Positions 61,101-64,000 of a stretch of 64,000 bases of DNA are shown here, one piece after another. The notes beneath the pieces were generated by a model. The model did not search any database. It was not told the origin of the DNA and worked only from the letters and a program-made list of their open reading frames with translations. Made by a program: the position numbers and the translations under genes. The stretch comes from Phylloscopus collybita. Lineage: Eukaryota; Chordata; Aves; Passeriformes; Phylloscopidae. The stretch covers positions 16,075,501-16,139,500 of the forward strand of contig JAJNNQ010000130.1 in assembly GCA_027886175.1 (NCBI GenBank), given 5' to 3'. Positions within the stretch are counted from its first letter, which is position 1; every line of letters begins with the position of its first letter.

Positions 61101-63408
61101 TAGGAGTCTATGAAATTTGTTCCTTGCAAATTGAAATCTGCAGGATTCCCCTTGGGAATACTCAATGATTTTGTCAGAATTATTTCTGCAGAACAAGAAT
61201 AAATTTTCCAGTGTAACTAATTTGAAGCAGTTATTACCTAGAATTAGACAAGCTTGCATGGACTTCCTATTCCAGACAGACAGCCTAACACAGCTTCAGC
61301 TGAAATGGCTGGTCCCAAAATTGTTTTCTCTAGTGGTAATTTACTACTCATTTACCACAGTGGGTGGTTTAAACTGTTATTGCAGTGCGTGTGGCAGCAG
61401 TGACCATCGTTCCAGGGAGAACAGAACATCGTTCTGGCAGAGAAATAGACGACACAAGTCTCTTTCTTAAGCTCGAGAATCCATTTTACTTTCCCCACCC
61501 CAGGCCGGGGAGGGGGTGAGGACGAAGAGAGGGATCATGTGTTTTTACTCAGTTATATAGTGTCTCAGGTTCGTGGGTGGTACAGGGGGCAAGGCAGGGG
61601 GCAATTGACCATAGGGATGACAGAAACTGGACACCAGGCCCCCATAGCCAATGGGGCAACAGGGAAAGGGGATGCCATGTAGGGGGGGGGGGGGGGGGGG
61701 GTGGGTAGTGGGCTTGAGAAACCCAGGGAGAAGATTACACAATGTTTGCAGAGAACCATGCGGGAGAAGCCCCTGCCACACCCGGGAGGGGTACAAGAGA
61801 CTCCACAAACTGAAATGCACTATTTATTCCAAGATTTCTCTGGACGAAACTATGTCTGCATGAACATACCTTCCCAGTACTTCCTCTTATGAGAAAGATG
61901 GGAATTTCCCCTGTCCCACGGTATTTTCAGGAAGTTATTGGATAATAGCTAATGTTATAGTAACAGTGATGCTAACCTGTGAAGAAAAGGAGGAGGGAAG
62001 AGAACTTTATTCCATGGTTAATTCCTGTCACACTGGAGCATTTTACAGCTGTTACAGATGCATTCAAACTGGAACAGCTTCACCTGTCAGGTGAGCCAGG
62101 TTTCTCTGGGGTTCTTTGGCAGAGGGAGATGCCTGCTGGTATCTTCTGCTGTACTTTATTCCTTAGCCCTTCTAAAATCTGGTTTGGTTCTCTTAATGCT
62201 TCATTGTGATTGTGGGATCTAGAAAGGTTTACACCAATTTTTCTAATGCCATAGGAAAGGAAGCAAGCTGCAAGACTGGGATCTGTGGAAACCAACCTAA
62301 ATATAAGACTTTTTTTTTTTTTTGTAAACTGCTTTTCTATGGCTAATGAGAAGCTTCACAGCAAAATTATGTTTTTATCATGTCACTGTTATTTTGTTTG
62401 AAGTGCCTGTGAATCCATATTGCTCCAATAATGTTTTTTTTTTTGTTCTGTGCAGCCAGACTATCAGTGGTATGTTCCTGACCAGCTTCCGCCAGATGTG
62501 CAGCACAAGGCAAATGGTAAGACAACAGCTGTACAGAGCTGTACAGTATTAAATTTACTTTTTTTTTTTTTTTTTCAAATGGAGGCCTTTGAGGGATGTA
62601 GAGTAAACTTTCCTGTCTATCTGTTGAGTGCTTATATGACAGCTTTGCCTTGGAGAGTCAAGGCTGGTGTGTGTGCAACACAGGTGAGGTTTCTGATGTT
62701 ATACCATCTATGTTGTAGCTTTGCTGCAATTCATAAAATGTCTCTATTACACATTACAGGATCACACAGTTGCCTCATTGTAATAGTCCTAAAGAATAGG
62801 ACTATTCTTGTAATAGTCCTAAAGAAAAGATACCCTCAGAGTTCTCATTAGAGCTTCTGTTGCTCCAGCAAAGACCAACTTTAATGATGTGCCAAAACTA
62901 AGAGCCAGCATGGGGCAGGTTTAGGAGACCTTGGTAACAAAGTGCAGGATTTAGGATGTTGTTTCACCTTAAAGGCAAAATGCCCATTGCTGTTCCTGAT
63001 CTGTTCTGGTAGTTCAGGGTGCCAGGTCTGAAAATAGTGCCATGCAAGTGAACAGAGTTAAATACTTGCCAAAGGATCAGTATGAACTATTTTTTTGGAA
63101 GCAGGGAGAAGTAATTAATATTTGTATCTGGATTTGAAATCATTCTTGAGTGTTTTGAAATACTTGTTTCAGACCACTCAAAAGATGGACACCACAAGGA
63201 ATCTCTTCTGGGTGGGAATCTGCCGTGCCATGGTGCCACCCATGTGGGGTGGCAGGGACTGCTGAGTCCAGAAGCTGATTTTTTACACCCGGAAGAAGAA
63301 AATGGCTACAGAGGAACTGTTCCATTATTTCCTGTCATCCACATTTGCCCAGAGGAGAGGGTAGAGTGGCAATGTAGCTCACCAAAATGGCTGATGGGCA
63401 TCCCATAA
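34033..63408 (+). CDS. TNIP3: TNIP3 (ABIN-3) gene model, eleven coding exons
   Basis: Eleven + strand segments, each with AG before and GT after (except the last, which ends in a stop), join with matching phases: 34033-34115, 40981-41113, 49265-49354, 49891-49956, 50839-50970, 53030-53158, 55374-55490, 57791-57916, 59353-59514, 62456-62516, 63173-63408. All junctions are phase 0 except the first (phase 2) and the last (phase 1). The product is a coiled-coil adaptor of the ABIN family, which binds linear and K63-linked ubiquitin, recruits the deubiquitinase A20 (TNFAIP3) and dampens NF-kB signalling in the cytosol. TNIP3 is preferred over TNIP1 and TNIP2 from exon content (QWDHQFRSMKQLY, HEMKEENRLLK, PDYQWYVPDQLPPDVQHKAN). 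From the ATG at 34054 the model gives about 437 residues, longer than the human form I remember (about 325). The N-terminus and C-terminal tail are the least certain parts. Confidence 0.82.
34116..40980. other. TNIP3 intron 1
   Basis: Noncoding. Low-complexity runs lie at 35589-35610 (C then T), 36182-36197 (T), 38748-38770 (A) and 39650-39730 (A-rich with CAAA units). A 167-codon open frame (39071-39574) on the + strand overlaps a 130-codon frame on the minus strand and shows no recognisable domain. Confidence 0.6.
40981..41113 (+). CDS. TNIP3: TNIP3 exon 2
   Basis: Acceptor cctaagcag and donor gtaatc. One base completes the split codon from exon 1, then 44 codons are open. The segment is charged, with a heptad-like end (ERLTLQRTLHSLK) suited to the start of the coiled coil. 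It ends in phase 0. I cannot tie it to a named domain; it precedes the part that clearly resembles TNIP3. Confidence 0.7.
41114..48271. other. TNIP3 intron 2, left part
   Basis: No exon that keeps the frame is visible. A candidate bounded by good splice signals (46951-46999) has 49 bases and would break the reading frame. A minus-strand open frame of 198 codons (46905-47501) is the longest outside the retroviruses but has no recognised domain. Confidence 0.55.
48272..49013 (-). repeat. LTR-like repeat of a passerine type with an internal tandem repeat
   Basis: It opens TGTCTTGGTTTAGAAAGACA and shows a layout I recall from abundant ERVK-type LTRs in songbird genomes (a segment reading ggaataacagttctttac, then gttctgttgaagtagagatgatcct). 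The motif order suggests the transcribed strand is minus: ggtaaagaactgttattcc would include the R/poly(A) side. A 21-base unit (ggggtctggtgatggtgagga) is repeated about three times at 48652-48716. The right edge near 49013 (ataca) is approximate and no target-site duplication was found. Confidence 0.6.
49014..49264. other. TNIP3 intron 2, right part
   Basis: Short noncoding stretch leading to the exon 3 acceptor. The pyrimidine run before the acceptor (cattcctttttcccag) is strong. Confidence 0.6.
49265..49354 (+). CDS. TNIP3: TNIP3 exon 3
   Basis: Thirty codons in phase 0 at both ends. The second half, NSLEQQILTLERQRRE, closely resembles the start of the conserved coiled coil of TNIP3 and reads straight into exon 4. 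The basic stretch LLSKKKPL precedes it. Acceptor ttcccag and donor gtaatc are both good. A recognisable anchor for the gene assignment. Confidence 0.85.
49355..49890. other. TNIP3 intron 3
   Basis: Noncoding, 536 bases, no repeat recognised. Ends in a clear acceptor (cctggtaattacag). Confidence 0.7.
49891..49956 (+). CDS. TNIP3: TNIP3 exon 4
   Basis: Twenty-two codons, phase 0 to phase 0, reading LLEVNKQWDHQFRSMKQLYE and two more residues. This is the strongest match to the TNIP coiled-coil segment that carries the Q-W-D-x-x-F-R-x-M core. It continues the helix of exon 3 and leads into exon 5. In ABIN proteins this part contributes to dimerisation and A20 binding. Confidence 0.9.
49957..50838. 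other. TNIP3 intron 4
   Basis: Noncoding, 882 bases. No repeat or gene recognised. Confidence 0.65.
50839..50970 (+). CDS. TNIP3: TNIP3 exon 5
   Basis: Forty-four codons, phase 0 to phase 0, starting LAEMKAKLDVSERRVSELEQ. The start resembles the AELKTKL-like part of TNIP3; the rest is a highly charged Glu/Arg helix with one His/Pro-containing break (WQHPEEERW). Acceptor cttttcag and donor gtagga. The middle is poorly conserved in the family, so support comes from splice sites, phase and charge pattern. Confidence 0.85.
50971..53029. other. TNIP3 intron 5
   Basis: Noncoding, about 2.1 kb. Open frames up to 127 codons (51195-51578) carry no recognisable domain. Confidence 0.6.
53030..53158 (+). 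CDS. TNIP3: TNIP3 exon 6
   Basis: Forty-three codons, phase 0 to phase 0. ALHEMKEENRLLKQKNAS and KEHYETEISRLNK match the TNIP3 coiled coil ahead of the UBAN domain very well. Acceptor gcatcccag and donor gtagga. The heptad pattern is unbroken. Confidence 0.9.
53159..55373. other. TNIP3 intron 6
   Basis: Noncoding, about 2.2 kb, AT-rich. No mobile element recognised. Confidence 0.6.
55374..55490 (+). CDS. TNIP3: TNIP3 exon 7
   Basis: Thirty-nine codons, phase 0 to phase 0. A loop rich in Pro, Lys and Gly (QHPPIVRTPPGKGDRN) separates two helices; the second, IEEMRTQLEVLKQQ, runs into UBAN in the next exon. Acceptor cgttgcag, donor gtaagg. Matches the position and end of the equivalent TNIP3 exon. 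Confidence 0.9.
55491..57790. other. TNIP3 intron 7
   Basis: Noncoding, 2.3 kb. No recognised element; open frames such as 56476-56757 show no domain. Confidence 0.6.
57791..57916 (+). CDS. TNIP3: TNIP3 exon 8, UBAN ubiquitin-binding motif
   Basis: Forty-two codons, phase 0 to phase 0. VQIYEEDFRKERSDRERL followed by NEEKEALQ is the UBAN signature (DFxxERxxRExxxxEK), shared with ABIN-1, optineurin and NEMO, which forms a parallel coiled coil that binds linear di-ubiquitin. The Asp-Phe, Glu-Arg and Arg-Glu positions of the motif are all present, so ubiquitin binding should be kept. It ends SKLSSQ. Acceptor tgattgcag, donor gtatga. This exon settles the family assignment. Confidence 0.95.
57917..59352. 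other. TNIP3 intron 8
   Basis: Noncoding. I looked here for a further helical exon completing the UBAN coiled coil and saw none with correct splice sites and phase. Confidence 0.55.
59353..59514 (+). CDS. TNIP3: TNIP3 exon 9
   Basis: Fifty-four codons, phase 0 to phase 0, acceptor cttgacag and donor gtaagg. A Pro-rich start (QPERPSYPAPLF) is followed by two Cys (SPCVNYGSCGM), then LHYPDPWVDP and a basic end. The Cys pair and the Asp-Pro-Trp-Val segment match the post-UBAN region of TNIP3 in order. The helical Lys/Glu-rich segment expected between UBAN and these cysteines is not seen. Confidence 0.82.
59515..61389. other. TNIP3 intron 9, left part
   Basis: Noncoding. T-run at 60532-60551. 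No gene recognised. Confidence 0.6.
61390..61780 (-). repeat. Solo LTR in TNIP3 intron 9, minus orientation
   Basis: The element has perfect 8-base inverted ends, TGTGGCAG at 61390-61397 and CTGCCACA at 61773-61780. It is GC-rich in an AT-rich intron. On the minus strand a TATATAA box lies at about 61553-61559. A G run of about 22 bases (61682-61703) lies within. No target-site duplication is obvious and no internal viral sequence flanks it, so it looks like a recombined single LTR, unrelated to LTR-A or LTR-B. Confidence 0.65.
61781..62455. other. TNIP3 intron 9, right part
   Basis: Noncoding, with a T-run at 62310-62323 and a strong pyrimidine tract before the exon 10 acceptor (tgttctgtgcag). 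Confidence 0.6.
62456..62516 (+). CDS. TNIP3: TNIP3 exon 10
   Basis: Twenty codons plus one base: PDYQWYVPDQLPPDVQHKAN. This block is nearly identical to the conserved end of ABIN-family proteins around the Asp-Gln-Leu-Pro-Pro-Asp-Val-Gln-His core. The donor is gtaaga. It leaves a single G, so the next exon must start with the last two bases of a codon. Confidence 0.9.
62517..63172. other. TNIP3 intron 10
   Basis: Noncoding. Holds a small hairpin-forming repeat at 62781-62821 and a T-run at 62560-62575. Confidence 0.6.
63173..63408 (+). CDS. TNIP3: TNIP3 proposed last exon with extended C-terminus
   Basis: Acceptor acttgtttcag then an exon whose first two bases complete the split codon from exon 10. 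The frame stays open for 77 codons to TAA 63406-63408. The encoded tail is rich in Gly, His, Pro and Glu (for example ADFLHPEEENGYRG) and ends with CPEERVEWQC. Mammalian TNIP3 as I remember it ends only about a dozen residues after the conserved block. Phase and acceptor support the exon; no homology does. A different downstream exon beyond the window is possible. Confidence 0.5.
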
Positions 63409-64000
63409 TTACACAGCAGCTCTTTGGAGGGTTTTATTATGCTCACAGGGAAAGTAGTGCCGGGCCTGCACAACAGAACAGGAGATTAATTATGCCATTC
63501 CTCCCACTCAAACTGCAAGTGATTTACTGCACCAGAGGATACAGGAAGTATGTTTATAACAGGGAATGAAACCAGTCCAGCCACCAACCACTGCTGTGGT
63601 CCAGGGCAGTGCACTTGTGGGATCTGAAGAGAATTCTTCTTCTACCCTGCTTGACTATGTGACTTGACTTCTCACTCCCTGAAAAAAACTTCTTGAAAAT
63701 CTGTGCTCTGTCTTTCTATTTCTGTTCCTTGACCAGAATATCCAAGGACCTCCTTCTCAACAGGACAGGGATTAGGATACTTGGAGACTTTGTCCTTCTG
63801 TTTTTGCACCAGTTCCTTTAAAGAAGATTTCTTAATAGTCCCATCATAGTGCTGTGTATGATGTCTGCTTTAACACCTTCTGGGCTCTTATTCTTTTTAT
63901 CCTGGCTGCTAAAACAGATGATTTTTATAATTTATCCATTGATTACATAGAGGTCAAACTTCTATGCTCAAAATATTGAATCACATTGGCTTTATGTATT
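63409..64000. other. Right end, probable TNIP3 3' untranslated region or downstream DNA
   Basis: No exon is recognised and no canonical AATAAA signal is seen before the window ends, so the transcript end is not placed. Confidence 0.45.

Overview
The window looks like nuclear DNA from a bird, most likely a songbird. On the + strand it carries GT-AG exons of a TNFAIP3-interacting protein, best matched by TNIP3 (ABIN-3). The left end holds endogenous retroviruses with avian-type features: a tRNA-Trp-like primer site, very short TATA-to-poly(A) spacing and class II gag-pol. At 48.3 kb there is an LTR that resembles one I recall as common in passerine genomes. All identifications come from reading the sequence; no database search was run.

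Left end (336-13299): a compound retroviral locus. Two closely similar LTRs (LTR-A, 270 comparable bases, 5 differences by eye) bracket two sets of retroviral genes. Block 1 (about 2.33-8.1 kb) holds the C-terminal part of capsid, nucleocapsid, protease, RT, RNase H, integrase and a gamma-type env. It ends in a G-rich polypurine tract and a different LTR (LTR-B, 8107-8448), which is followed by a tRNA-Phe-like primer site. Block 2 (about 8.47-13.0 kb) starts at the capsid N-terminus and runs through nucleocapsid, a dUTPase-like domain, protease, RT, RNase H and integrase to a polypurine tract and the second LTR-A, with no env. The leftmost part (650-2330), next to LTR-A, holds matrix-like and proline-rich gag, exactly what block 2 lacks. 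The simplest reading is an env-less provirus A split inside gag by a 5'-incomplete, probably circularly permuted copy of provirus B.

The B block is broken in a distinctive way. From 3462 to about 5.77 kb pol stays in one frame, but many conserved tryptophans are TAG or TGA, and catalytic or structural residues show G-to-A type replacements (protease DTG, RNase H D, integrase D and E, Gly codons in env). Block 2 by contrast decays through frameshifts and mixed substitutions. This points to a G-to-A hypermutated provirus.

Middle and right (13.3-64 kb): about 20 kb of AT-rich sequence without recognisable genes, then eleven exons of TNIP3 (34033-63408) with consistent phases. They encode a coiled-coil adaptor with the ubiquitin-binding UBAN motif (exon at 57791-57916). 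The proposed last exon adds a 77-codon tail not expected from the mammalian protein. Introns hold at least two solo-type LTRs (48.27-49.01 kb and 61.39-61.78 kb); a third candidate lies upstream (15.36-15.73 kb).
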